Source: Lysinibacillus mangiferihumi (GTDB taxonomy: Bacteria > Bacillota > Bacilli > Bacillales_A > Planococcaceae). From it: DNA of 64,000 nucleotides. This document shows positions 16,725 through 24,842 of this stretch, piece by piece (position 1 is the stretch's first letter; the number at the start of each line of letters is the position of its first letter). Position numbers and translations under genes: made by a program. The notes under the pieces were generated by a model, which saw only the letters and a program-made list of their open reading frames with translations, was not told the DNA's origin and did no database searches. Location: assembly GCF_003049665.1 (NCBI RefSeq), contig NZ_PYWM01000001.1:124001-188000 (forward strand), written 5' to 3'.

Positions 16725-17645
16725 ATGAAGAATAAACAGCATAAGGTAAGACATGTATTAGCTTCGTATGAAGAAGCATTTAGTGAGTCGGAAATTAGCA
16801 AAATACATGAAGATAGTTTATTAGATAGAGCAATTGCAGGCTATCGTGTGAAAAGCATTTGGAGTGGTTCGGTTTTAGAGGTAGAAGCATACCCATATTG
16901 GAAAATACCACAAGGTAAACGTACAAAAAGAGATAAAAATAGCAGCAAAGCACAAGAAAAGTTAAATGAAAAGAATAGGCAGAAGCATGTAGCAAGATTA
17001 ATTAATACAAACTTTCGTGAGAATGATTTGTACGCAACATATACGTATTCTGATGCATATTTACCAAAAGACTATGACCAAGCAAAAAAAGATATGGTTA
17101 ATCTCATCAGACGTATGAAGCATTGGTTAAAAAAGCAGGAGAAGTATGCGGATTTTGAATTGAAATATATTTATTCAACTGAACATACAAGGGATGGAAA
17201 AAAAGTACGAGCACATCATCATATGGTGACAAATTTTCCCAATCGTGAAGTAGCGGAGAAGTTATGGAATAGAGGTCGCGTTAAGTCGCAACGTCTGGAA
17301 GAAGATGATCTTGGATTTACAAAGCTAGGAGAATACTTGGTAAAAGAAAAGGGACATAAAACAGCAAAAGGCTATACTCCTAGCCGTAACCTAAAACAAC
17401 CAAAAGTGACGGTATCAGACACGAAATTAACTCGTAGACGTGCTGCTAAAATTGCGACAGAAGAAATAGGTGCGCAAGAAATTTTTGAAAAAATGTATAA
17501 AAATTATCAGTTCAAACAAATGAATGTGTCATTTTCGGATTACGTAAGTGGGGCATATCTATATGTGCAAATGAAGCGGATTGACACACCAATAAATCGT
17601 AAAAGGAGAATAATAAATGACGATGAAGACAATCAGCATTATTAA
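16725..17645 (+). CDS. Rolling-circle (HUH) replication initiator-like protein
   Basis: 306 residues. Three motifs of HUH endonucleases occur in order: motif 1 YATYTYSD (about 103-110), the metal-binding HHH in VRAHHHMVTNF (164-166), and the candidate catalytic Tyr with downstream Lys in GEYLVKEKGHK (Tyr 204). Such proteins nick one strand at an origin and start rolling-circle replication. The N-terminal 90 residues are basic. It overlaps parA by 29 bases. It replaces the DnaD/DnaC-type replisome genes common in phages of this type, none of which is visible here. Whether it acts as the replication protein is inferred. Confidence 0.75.
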   Translation: MKNKQHKVRHVLASYEEAFSESEISKIHEDSLLDRAIAGYRVKSIWSGSVLEVEAYPYWKIPQGKRTKRDKNSSKAQEKLNEKNRQKHVARLINTNFRENDLYATYTYSDAYLPKDYDQAKKDMVNLIRRMKHWLKKQEKYADFELKYIYSTEHTRDGKKVRAHHHMVTNFPNREVAEKLWNRGRVKSQRLEEDDLGFTKLGEYLVKEKGHKTAKGYTPSRNLKQPKVTVSDTKLTRRRAAKIATEEIGAQEIFEKMYKNYQFKQMNVSFSDYVSGAYLYVQMKRIDTPINRKRRIINDDEDNQHY

Positions 17646-18384
17646 TCTAAAAGGCGGGGTATCTAAAACAGTTTCAGCTATCAATATAGCTTATACACTG
17701 GTGAAATTACATGGGAAGCGTGTATTACTCATTGATAACGACAAGCAGGGCAACACATCTAAATTTTTCGGGCTTTATGATCCTGAAAGTAAGTGTGGAT
17801 TATCAGAGTTATTAACAGTGAAGGAAATAGTTGTGGATAACGTTATTCAGCAAACAAGTTATGAGGGGCTAGATATTATCACAGCCAATATGAATTTGCT
17901 ACGTGCTAATAAGGAAATCTTGATGGATGTATCACGTCCACAGCAAACACGACTTCGTAAAAAGCTAGTGTCTGTAAAAGAGCGTTACGACTACGTGATT
18001 ATTGACAATGCACCAGATATTAATATGACAGTGGTAAATGCATTAGTAGCGTCTGACGATGTGCTAGTGCCAATTAAAATAGATCAATTTAGTTTTGATG
18101 GATTAGAACAAATCCTAGAGCAGATTGAAGATGTAAGTGAGTTCAATAGTGATATTCGTTTTGCAGGATGCTTTGTCACAATGTATCAGCGTAACAATGT
18201 GAATCAACAAGGGGCTGAATTATTAGAAAAGCAAGGTTATCCAATGTTTTCAACACGTATTAGAAAGACAGTAAAAGTAGATGAAATGACGTTCGTTGGA
18301 AAGCCGTTATTAGAATATGCGAAGCGGTCTACAGCTTGTGTGGATTATGTAGCGCTAGTAAAAGAATATCTAGGATTGTGTTAG
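17617..18384 (+). CDS. parA: ParA family partition ATPase
   Basis: 255 residues. Deviant Walker A KGGVSKT near the N-terminus (IINLKGGVSKTVSAINIAY), a switch region with DNDKQGNTS, Walker B YVIIDNAPD. This is the compact ParA/Soj type without an N-terminal HTH. ParA ATPases move plasmid or phage-plasmid copies over the nucleoid together with ParB. It starts at ATG 17617 behind AGGAG, within the end of the rep gene, and is followed by parB after 35 bases. In this family the gene symbol describes type, not a tested role. Confidence 0.9.
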   Translation: MTMKTISIINLKGGVSKTVSAINIAYTLVKLHGKRVLLIDNDKQGNTSKFFGLYDPESKCGLSELLTVKEIVVDNVIQQTSYEGLDIITANMNLLRANKEILMDVSRPQQTRLRKKLVSVKERYDYVIIDNAPDINMTVVNALVASDDVLVPIKIDQFSFDGLEQILEQIEDVSEFNSDIRFAGCFVTMYQRNNVNQQGAELLEKQGYPMFSTRIRKTVKVDEMTFVGKPLLEYAKRSTACVDYVALVKEYLGLC

Positions 18385-18419
18385 TTTCGGGCACATTTTC
18401 AAAGAAAGGAGCGGAGTAA

Positions 18420-19391
18420 ATGTCGAAATTCAATCTATCACAGCTTATGAATACAGAATCCAAGAAGCAAATTGTGGCATTTAAGATTGAGCACATACCA
18501 TTGGATAACATACTGCCATCACCAAAAAATAACTACAGTGTGGATGATGTTTCAGAGCTTAAATCGAGTATTGAACTATTGGGACTTCAACAAAACTTAG
18601 TGGTGCGTATAAAAGATGATGGGGCATACGAGCTAATTAGCGGTCATAGACGCTTAAAGGCTATGCAAGAGCTACGCAATGAGGGAAACAAAGATTTTGA
18701 AAAAGCGCCTTGCAAAATTGTTAAATCGACAGACGACATCCAAGCAGAATTACAACTCATACTAGCAAACTCAACCACTCGTGTGTTAACAGATGCTGAA
18801 AAAACTAAACAGGCAGCACGATTACATGAATTGTTACAAGAATTACAAAATAGTGGTAATCAACTAAAGGGACGCAAACGCGAGATTGTAGCGCAACTTA
18901 TGGGCGTGTCACCTTCCCAAGTGCAACGGATGGACAGCATTAACAAAAAATTAGCTCCTGAACTAAAAGAAGCATTTAGTGAAGGGGAAATAAATATCAC
19001 TGCTGCCTATGAAATGTCGAGGTTGCCAGAAGAAACGCAAAAAGAGGTTGCCCAAGAATACAGAGAGGGTAAACCGCTAACTCCGTCCTTAGCAAAAGAA
19101 AAGCGACAGGAAATCATTGAGTCAGAGCAAAAAGAAAAGCCGATGACGCATGAACTAGATAGCTATCCTGAACAGTTTGAGGCGATAGTGCAAGGCTTGA
19201 AAACTTTTATGTGTGGTTTCAATAATCAGAGTTTTCGAGTGGGCGATAAATTGAAAATTAATGAATTTAATCCTGAAACAATCTTGTACACTGGCAGATT
19301 TGTAGAGGTTAGAATCATTTACCTGCAAGAAGGGGGAGCAAATGACATTCCCGTAGATTACGTGATTATGAGCATTAAAAAAATTAGATAA
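18420..19391 (+). CDS. parB: ParB/RepB-type partition protein with ParB-like N-terminal domain
   Basis: 323 residues. Residues 15-110 form the ParB/sulfiredoxin-type CTPase domain with GLQQNLVVR and SGHRRLKA (the GHRR nucleotide-binding motif). Residues 120-230 form the KorB-like HTH region (KGRKREIVAQLMGVSPSQVQ). The C-terminal 100 residues are unlike chromosomal Spo0J. It follows parA and is probably the centromere-binding partner. I see no exact match to the chromosomal parS 16-mer in the prophage, so its site must differ. Confidence 0.88.
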   Translation: MSKFNLSQLMNTESKKQIVAFKIEHIPLDNILPSPKNNYSVDDVSELKSSIELLGLQQNLVVRIKDDGAYELISGHRRLKAMQELRNEGNKDFEKAPCKIVKSTDDIQAELQLILANSTTRVLTDAEKTKQAARLHELLQELQNSGNQLKGRKREIVAQLMGVSPSQVQRMDSINKKLAPELKEAFSEGEINITAAYEMSRLPEETQKEVAQEYREGKPLTPSLAKEKRQEIIESEQKEKPMTHELDSYPEQFEAIVQGLKTFMCGFNNQSFRVGDKLKINEFNPETILYTGRFVEVRIIYLQEGGANDIPVDYVIMSIKKIR

Positions 19392-19418
19392 AAGCAATTT
19401 CGGAAGGAGGAGAAGCTG

Positions 19419-19676
19419 TTGGAAAGTAGCTTACGCCAGTTAAGTCTATTTGATGATTATTCACAATCGTCTCGTGCATTTTTTAGAGTGCATGAGACGG
19501 TGAAAGTCATTGAAGTAAAGAATAATCCTGAAATCTATGAATATCGCAAACATTATTTTGGTTATGTGATAGGTAAAAAGGGAGTTGTCCAGAAAGTAGA
19601 TGGTCATTCCGTGTTAGTACGTATCGGGAATGAATCCATACTTTTTGATGCACAGGAGCTAGAGTGGATTGCGTAA
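19419..19676 (+). CDS. Phage early protein, unknown
   Basis: 85 residues with TTG start behind AAGGAGGAG. The C-terminal 45 residues (GYVIGKKGVVQKVDGHSVLVRI) look like a small beta-barrel, SH3-like fold. No family recognised. It lies between parB and recU in the early operon. Confidence 0.62.
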   Translation: MESSLRQLSLFDDYSQSSRAFFRVHETVKVIEVKNNPEIYEYRKHYFGYVIGKKGVVQKVDGHSVLVRIGNESILFDAQELEWIA

Positions 19677-19707
19677 AAACGCAAATTTATAAGGGGGCAG
19701 AAATAGA

Positions 19708-20250
19708 ATGAGAACACAGAAACGACAATATTCAAGAAGCCATGCCAATAGAGGGCAACTTTTCGAAAATTTAATTGATATGACAAATAATCAATACCGC
19801 AATAACAATTTTGCAGATATCCGCAAAGTACCTTCGCCTGTGAAAATATTAAAAGTCACTGGGAATAAGGTGGATGGAAAATTAGAAAGTGCTACATGGG
19901 TAGATTATAGCGGTATTTACCGAGGTCAAGCTATTATCTTTGATGCTAAGGAAACAAAACAAAAAAGATTCCCATTGAACAATTTAACTGACGATCAATA
20001 TAGGTTACTTCGTTCATGGCATTACATGGGGGCAAAAGCGTTTTTATTAGTTTGCTTTAGGATTGAAGGTAAAAACGAGCCAGAGATTTATTATCTCAAA
20101 TTTGAACAATTAGAAACTGCTTGGACAGCTCAAAATAATGGCGGTGCTAAATCAATTCCACTTCAATTTTTCCGAGATCACTGTACTCGAATTAAATCAG
20201 GAATATATACAGTCCATTACTTGGAAGCGGTAGGAGGTGCTTCTTGTTGA
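19708..20250 (+). CDS. recU: RecU-like Holliday junction resolvase
   Basis: 180 residues. Conserved RecU features are the N-terminal RGQLFENLID segment, VDYSGIYRGQAIIFDAKETK with the metal-binding D and E/K residues, and the C-terminal PLQFFRDH. RecU cuts four-way junctions; phage copies resolve replication or recombination intermediates. It overlaps the next gene. A host recU would lie elsewhere near pbp genes, so this is the phage homologue. Confidence 0.85.
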   Translation: MRTQKRQYSRSHANRGQLFENLIDMTNNQYRNNNFADIRKVPSPVKILKVTGNKVDGKLESATWVDYSGIYRGQAIIFDAKETKQKRFPLNNLTDDQYRLLRSWHYMGAKAFLLVCFRIEGKNEPEIYYLKFEQLETAWTAQNNGGAKSIPLQFFRDHCTRIKSGIYTVHYLEAVGGASC

Positions 20251-20474
20251 CTGAACCTTATTGGAATGCTAAACATGGCGAATACATCAAATGCCCTGTA
20301 GAGGGCTGTAAACACTTCGGTATTATCATAACAAAAGCTCATTGTCGTGTTGAACATCAAATGAGTCGTGAAGAAGTGCGTCAGAAGTACGGTTTACCTA
20401 AAACTTTTTCATTTTCAAAGTCTAATAGAAAACAAGTAGAGGATAGAAGACACGTTGATGAGGAGGAGCATTGA
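20244..20474 (+). CDS. Small zinc-finger protein, Ros/MucR-like
   Basis: 76 residues with TTG start behind GGAGGTG. It carries CPVEGCKHF, then HCRVEHQMS and EVRQKYGLP. The Cys-Cys...His-His spacing and the YGLP tail recall the Ros/MucR zinc finger. It is therefore a likely DNA-binding phage regulator. The family assignment is by pattern only. Confidence 0.55.
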   Translation: MLTEPYWNAKHGEYIKCPVEGCKHFGIIITKAHCRVEHQMSREEVRQKYGLPKTFSFSKSNRKQVEDRRHVDEEEH

Positions 20475-20788
20475 TGCTGGAGATAAGAAAAAAACAAATA
20501 GTCACAACAAGAAAGAAGCATGAATGTTACGGGTGCGTAGAAGAAATCGAAAAAGGCAAAAGTGCAGTTTATGTTTCCGCTAAAGAAGATGAAAAACATA
20601 TACAGTTTCATCTACATGAAGAATGCAACAAAACAATTGCAAAAGATAAATGGTTTTCTGGAAGCGGTCTTTATCGTGGTTGTATCAAAGAAGCAGTGAA
20701 AAATTCCGAGGAATTGAAATCAATTAATATTTCATCGTTGGATGAATTGCCATTTGTTTTAGGACTACAAAAGGGCTTGGGAGGATGA
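20474..20788 (+). CDS. Phage protein with possible zinc knuckle
   Basis: 104 residues. CYGC near residue 18 and HLHEEC about 30 residues later could bind one zinc ion. ATG 20474 is preferred to TTG 20471, with GGAGGAG about 6 bases upstream. It overlaps the previous stop by one base. Function unknown. Confidence 0.6.
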   Translation: MLEIRKKQIVTTRKKHECYGCVEEIEKGKSAVYVSAKEDEKHIQFHLHEECNKTIAKDKWFSGSGLYRGCIKEAVKNSEELKSINISSLDELPFVLGLQKGLGG

Positions 20789-21085
20789 ATGTACATGAAA
20801 ATGGTTGTATCAAAAGAGCAATATAAGCAGGTACGTCAAGTAGAGAAAATGTTAGGAGTAAAGATTGCATTAGCGCCAGAAGAACATCAGTTACGTGTAG
20901 TTGATTGTTTAAATGGTCAGTGGGGCATCTATCAAATAAAACGCTGTTATAAAAGTGCGACGAAATACTTTGCTGAATTGAAATTAATTGAGCCTGCTAC
21001 AACAGAGCAAGAAGCGATTATGAAGTTTTTGGCAATACAGCAAAAAAAGGCGAACGAAGGGAAATTAAAAGTAGTGATTTATTGA
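20789..21085 (+). CDS. Phage protein, unknown
   Basis: 98 residues, basic, mixed helix and strand, starting right after the previous stop (TGA then ATG) with GGGAGG upstream. No recognised domain. The tight spacing indicates translational coupling in the early operon. Confidence 0.62.
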   Translation: MYMKMVVSKEQYKQVRQVEKMLGVKIALAPEEHQLRVVDCLNGQWGIYQIKRCYKSATKYFAELKLIEPATTEQEAIMKFLAIQQKKANEGKLKVVIY

Positions 21086-21124
21086 TTGGAGGTATCGGCA
21101 TAAACGTCGCAGGAAGGTGAAAGT

Positions 21125-21250
21125 ATGTTACAAACTGTTATTACTTACGAAAAAACTACTTTAAAAGTCATTTCGGCAATGCAAATAAACACCATAATTT
21201 CAGAAGCAAAATTTCATAAAATCCATGATAAGTGTTCAGAGGACGATTAA
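21125..21250 (+). CDS. Very small phage protein, unknown
   Basis: 41 residues from ATG 21125 with AGGAAGGTG 5 bases upstream. The sequence (MLQTVITYEKTTLKVISAMQ) has no known motif. It rests on the good ribosome-binding site and position only. Confidence 0.45.
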   Translation: MLQTVITYEKTTLKVISAMQINTIISEAKFHKIHDKCSEDD

Positions 21251-21288
21251 ACACAAGAAAGAAATTGTGTAGGAGTGGTGTGAATGTT

Positions 21289-21531
21289 ATGTGTGAAAAA
21301 GTTTGCTGGACTTGCGGACACTTTGCTTTTGGTTGTTTTGTAACAGGTGAATACAACAATACAGTTAAAGTAGATGACACATAAGAAGTTTTAAATAAGG
21401 CAACAAATGATACTCCAGAAAAGCAGATTGACTATGTGATTGGCACGAAAATCATTTTAGGTTATGAGTCTTTTTTAAATGCTCTGGTAGAGCAGAAGCA
21501 AGGTTGCAAGCACCTTCAAAGAAAAGCTTGA
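21289..21531 (+). pseudogene. Small Cys-containing phage gene interrupted by in-frame TAA
   Basis: From ATG 21289 the frame reads MCEKVCWTCGHFAFGC and runs 31 codons to TAA 21382-21384. The same frame then continues open for 48 codons (LNKATNDTPEKQIDYVIGTK...) to TGA 21531, with no new start or ribosome-binding site. The simplest reading is one 80-codon gene with a nonsense mutation. Alternatively only the 31-residue CxxC peptide is made. Confidence 0.45.
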
Positions 21532-21600
21532 ATGCAATGAGTAACGACAGCGTTTATTAATTAATTGAAAGAAAATGTTCAGTAATTGAAAGGGGAAAAT

Positions 21601-21951
21601 ATGATGGGAAAAATATTAAGATTCAAAAAAGCACCTACTCTTAAAGATTTTGAGGGGTTGAGTGTTAACGGTGGAACTTTTGAAAACGGAGATGGGTTTA
21701 TTCAAAAAAATACAATTGTAATGAAAGTACCCAATACTTTTAGATTTTCTACAGCAATAGAGATTTATAGCAACGGTGAAGGCATTTGTGATTTAATTAT
21801 GGCGCAGTTTTTAACGAGAGGTCCTGATTTGTGGGAAATGGGTGATGCTTTTTATCGTATTGGTTTCAATGATGAAGGTGATACAGAACAACAATTACGT
21901 AATTTATGTGACGAATTAATAAATCGTGGCTTAGTAGATTGGGTTGAATAG
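21601..21951 (+). CDS. Phage protein, unknown
   Basis: 116 residues from ATG 21601, with AAAGGGG about 7 bases upstream. The upstream in-frame extension to 21586 has no site. It has mixed alpha/beta content with a C-terminal acidic helix. Function unknown. Confidence 0.62.
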   Translation: MMGKILRFKKAPTLKDFEGLSVNGGTFENGDGFIQKNTIVMKVPNTFRFSTAIEIYSNGEGICDLIMAQFLTRGPDLWEMGDAFYRIGFNDEGDTEQQLRNLCDELINRGLVDWVE

Positions 21952-22015
21952 ATTACCTGAACACTTTGAAGATTTCGTTCAGAAACAATCAAATAAATAT
22001 TCGGAGGTAACAAGT

Positions 22016-22600
22016 ATGCAATCAATTGATAAACAAGCAATCTTAGACGTTTTAAACAGTTTAGAGGTTATTGAACAGGAAGGTGGGGAAAGTGCCTATT
22101 TGCTAGTTGAAAATAATGTAGAAAATCATAAAAAATTAAATGCTGTAGGTGTTCCAAGTAAAACTATTAATAATTACGGTGATAAAGAAACGTTTTGTAT
22201 TCTTGCATTAGCATTAAGTGAAGGTTATGCAGATCATTACAATGCTTTTAAAGGTGGATTAGTTTTAGAGCCAGAGAATCGTATAGAAATAGAAACAAGT
22301 AGTGCGAGTGGAATTAATGTTTTATGTAAACAAGCCTATGAAACGGCAGTTTCTAAAGGTTGGCACGATCAACCAAGAGAAACAGGTACATTGTTAGCAT
22401 TAATACACAGTGAAGTAAGCGAAGCGCTAGAAGCGGATCGTAAGGGAGATACAGAAAATTTCACAGAAGAATTAGCCGATGTATGTATCCGTATTTTTGA
22501 TTTATGTGGCTCAAGAAATATTAATCTGGAACAAGCGATTATTAAGAAAATGGAGCGTAATAAAAGTCGTTCATATAAACATGGCGGAAAAGCTTACTGA
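22016..22600 (+). CDS. MazG-like nucleotide pyrophosphohydrolase with extra N-terminal domain
   Basis: 194 residues. The C-terminal 90 are a MazG-type all-alpha domain: ETGTLLALIHSEVSEALEAD carries the metal-binding E-x-x-E and EELADVCIRIFD the E-x-x-D pair. These enzymes hydrolyse (d)NTPs or (p)ppGpp and are common in phages. The N-terminal 100 residues are not part of MazG and I do not recognise them. ATG 22016 is chosen over TTG 21944 because of GGAGG at 7-8 bases. Likely role: adjusting the nucleotide pool or stringent signal during infection. Confidence 0.75.
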   Translation: MQSIDKQAILDVLNSLEVIEQEGGESAYLLVENNVENHKKLNAVGVPSKTINNYGDKETFCILALALSEGYADHYNAFKGGLVLEPENRIEIETSSASGINVLCKQAYETAVSKGWHDQPRETGTLLALIHSEVSEALEADRKGDTENFTEELADVCIRIFDLCGSRNINLEQAIIKKMERNKSRSYKHGGKAY

Positions 22601-22627
22601 ACAATATAAGTATAAGATTGTGATAAA

Positions 22628-22837
22628 GTGAAGCGACAAACAATTGAAAGACTTAAAGAAGTAGAGAATGCAATTTTGTTAATAGATGTAAGTAAAGGAG
22701 ATACATTAAATCAAAAATCAAAAAGACAAGCATTGGAACTATTAAGAGAAGTTATTCAGGAAGTGGGGCGTGCTAATGAGCGGTATTGCACAAGATCAAA
22801 TAACAGCAATAGCAGAGGTAGCCATTGCGAAGTTTAA
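22628..22837 (+). CDS. Small phage protein, unknown
   Basis: 69 residues with GTG start, helical N-terminal 45 residues. It overlaps the next gene by 62 bases in another frame, so either its C-terminal part is genuine overlap coding or its end is non-essential. Weak ribosome-binding site. Confidence 0.45.
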   Translation: MKRQTIERLKEVENAILLIDVSKGDTLNQKSKRQALELLREVIQEVGRANERYCTRSNNSNSRGSHCEV

Positions 22838-23297
22838 TGAGCTTCAACAAGAAGAAAAAACTAAAAAGCAAGACAGACGACTTTTTAATACAAGAATATT
22901 GTTGAAGAATTACCGTCATTTAAAAGTTTACTGTAACGAAATGAAAGAGAGCATGGATTTAGGGGATGAAGAGCAAGAGGAAATAATAACTCCTGATAAA
23001 GAATACCTTACATTGGAATCCATAAAAAGAAGTGAAGCTCGTACACTTGCTATGATGCGGTTCATCGATAATATGATTAAAGTTTACGAAATGGATTGTA
23101 AACACTTGGGTACAGAAGCGGTAAGAAGGTATGAAACGCTATTGCATTTTTATATAAATGACGAAAGAAAGACTTATGCTGAAATTGCGAAGCTGCATAA
23201 TGTACATGAACGTACAGCGCAAAGAGACTTGAAAGAGGCAGTTCATGCTATGTCAGTTCTTTTTTTCGGTACAGATGGATTGCGGTTACAGTTATAG
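22776..23297 (+). CDS. ArpU/sigma-like phage late transcription regulator
   Basis: 173 residues. The C-terminal part (KTYAEIAKLHNVHERTAQRDLKEAV) is a helix-turn-helix of the sigma-70 region 4 / ArpU type, and the rest is helical. Proteins of this form sit at the end of the early operon in Firmicutes phages and switch on packaging and structural genes. ATG 22776 is used with GGAAGTGGGG upstream rather than GTG 22770. It is followed by a 250-base non-coding stretch, the likely target region. Confidence 0.7.
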   Translation: MSGIAQDQITAIAEVAIAKFNELQQEEKTKKQDRRLFNTRILLKNYRHLKVYCNEMKESMDLGDEEQEEIITPDKEYLTLESIKRSEARTLAMMRFIDNMIKVYEMDCKHLGTEAVRRYETLLHFYINDERKTYAEIAKLHNVHERTAQRDLKEAVHAMSVLFFGTDGLRLQL

Positions 23298-23553
23298 TCG
23301 TGTCGTAAAGTTGTCGTTTTAAATGTTTTTTAAATATTATATAGTGTAAATGTAGAGTAATTGGATTTACTTTACATCAAGAGTCTTCCAACTCACACGA
23401 AAAGCCCTGATTATTAAACAGGCAAAACAACATAATAGACGATTGCAAAGTCGTCAACACTAAGGAGAGGCTACTAAATTGGTAGTCTCTTTTTATAATG
23501 ACAAAATACCCCATTTATTCTATGATAGATTAGGTAGATGGGAGGTGTTATTA
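23298..23553 (+). promoter_or_regulatory. Likely late-gene control region
   Basis: 256 bases without a credible gene. Seen here: an inverted repeat TGTAAA (23344) / TTTACA (about 23372), a hairpin GACGA / TCGTC near 23440-23457, and a terminator hairpin GAGAGGCTAC / GTAGTCTC with T5 at 23464-23494. Its place after the late regulator suggests a late promoter or antitermination site. Confidence 0.4.
23464..23494 (+). terminator. Terminator between early and late genes
   Basis: Stem AGAGGCTAC / GTAGTCTCT with a short loop and T5 tail. Confidence 0.65.
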
Positions 23554-23844
23554 ATGCTAATTAATTTGATATTAAAGTTTAGTGAGAATTTTACATTTAC
23601 TGATTTCGATGACAATAAAAATTTCTCTCTATATAAAACTCTTGAAACCGATTTTATACCAAGAAAGAATGATTATGTTTATGATTCTGGATTCAAAAAG
23701 GACTTTTTAGTTACCAGTGTTGTATGGAATTACGAACATGAACAATGTAATATTTATTTAGATCGTTCTGGTATTGGTAATTTTGAAGAAGTAAAAATCC
23801 AAGCAATGGACGCAGGATGGAAAGCAAGACAAGGTCACATCTAA
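23554..23844 (+). CDS. Hypothetical phage protein
   Basis: 96 residues from ATG 23554 behind GGGAGGTG. An upstream in-frame TTG at 23479 lies within the terminator and is not used. Mostly beta content with aromatic residues. I do not recognise the family. It may be a moron between the regulator and packaging genes. Confidence 0.6.
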   Translation: MLINLILKFSENFTFTDFDDNKNFSLYKTLETDFIPRKNDYVYDSGFKKDFLVTSVVWNYEHEQCNIYLDRSGIGNFEEVKIQAMDAGWKARQGHI

Positions 23845-23875
23845 CAAGGTGTGGCTTTTTTATCGGAGGGTAAGA

Positions 23876-24304
23876 ATGTCTCAAAATGAAAGATATTACT
23901 TAATTTATAACTATAAAAAAATTCACTCAGAATTTAAATCTCATTTAAATCAAAAAATCTATGTGGATTCACATATAAACAACTATGTTCAAAACTCAAT
24001 GAACGAATTTTCTGATGAAGAACTAGAAGTTATGAGAGAAAGCACATTAAAATATAAAGAACGAAATTCCTTAGAGGCTACTGTTGGAATTTCAGCTTTA
24101 ACAGCTATCTTTACTCTATTCGCAATTCTAGTAGCTATTTCAGAATCTAATGGAGTAGAGGTGATTTTTATTATCTTAGGTTTTTATGCGTTAATGGTAG
24201 GGTGTATGACTACTTATATTTTTAAGAAAGATTCTCAAATTATTAGAACAGCAAATTTACTGGATATTGCAATTAGATTAAGAAAGCAAAAAAACTATTG
24301 TTAA
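23876..24304 (+). CDS. Two-helix membrane protein, unknown
   Basis: 142 residues from ATG 23876 (GGAGGG upstream). Residues 1-75 are soluble and helical; two membrane segments follow at about 80-102 and 107-128, then a short basic tail. Low GC and a position between terminators suggest a self-standing cargo gene, perhaps for superinfection exclusion (inference from form and place only). Confidence 0.6.
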   Translation: MSQNERYYLIYNYKKIHSEFKSHLNQKIYVDSHINNYVQNSMNEFSDEELEVMRESTLKYKERNSLEATVGISALTAIFTLFAILVAISESNGVEVIFIILGFYALMVGCMTTYIFKKDSQIIRTANLLDIAIRLRKQKNYC

Positions 24305-24368
24305 ATACATAGAGTCTGCATTCATTTGAGTGTAGGCTTTTTATTATGCCTTAAAGGTGGTGAGTACA

Positions 24369-24758
24369 TTGCTAAAGAGTTGTACTTATTGTGGCGGTAT
24401 TCATAAGCGTGGTCAACGATGTGCGTCTAAGCCAATAGCTAATAAGAATACTACATACATTGATAGATTCAGATGGAGTAGAGCATGGAAGAATAAGCGT
24501 GCACACATAGCAGACCGTGACAAACATCTGTGTCAGTTGTGCTTACGAAACCTATACAATACACAGACACAGTATAACTTCACAGACTTAGAGGTGCATC
24601 ACATAGAGCCTATAGCTAATGCATGGGATAAGAGGCTAGAGGATGACAATCTCATATCATTGTGTCGTTATCATCATGAGCTAGCGGAGAAGGGGTCAAT
24701 ACCTGCAAATGAATTAAAAAATATTATCTTGGAGAGTACCCCCGGGGTGTTTGGTTAA
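24369..24758 (+). CDS. HNH endonuclease
   Basis: 129 residues. Two zinc-binding CxxC-type pairs (CTYCGG near the start, CQLCLRN later), then the HNH core LEVHHIEPIANAW and LISLCRYHHELAEKG. HNH proteins next to terS in HK97-type phages assist terminase cutting at cos. The TTG start at 24369 follows AAAGGTGG; two GTG codons at 24357/24360 lie inside that site. The 3' end carries the GC-rich candidate cos sequence. Confidence 0.85.
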   Translation: MLKSCTYCGGIHKRGQRCASKPIANKNTTYIDRFRWSRAWKNKRAHIADRDKHLCQLCLRNLYNTQTQYNFTDLEVHHIEPIANAWDKRLEDDNLISLCRYHHELAEKGSIPANELKNIILESTPGVFG

Positions 24759-24800
24759 AAATCGGTAAATCACTGTACACCGACTGCCCCTATTTGCTCT
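24738..24800 (+). other. Candidate cos region
   Basis: ACCCCCGGGGT at 24738-24748 is a GC-only near-palindrome in otherwise AT-rich DNA, at the end of the HNH gene. It is followed by a short dyad (CGGT / ACCG). In HK97-type phages with an adjacent HNH gene the cohesive ends usually lie just upstream of terS. Role inferred. Confidence 0.35.
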
Positions 24801-24842
24801 AAAAAAATTCCCTAAATGAAAATTTTTAAGGAGGTGAGGAAA

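Noticed and set aside
18376-18420. Possible separate regulatory gene between parA and parB
   Set aside because: Only 35 bases, occupied by the parB ribosome-binding site.
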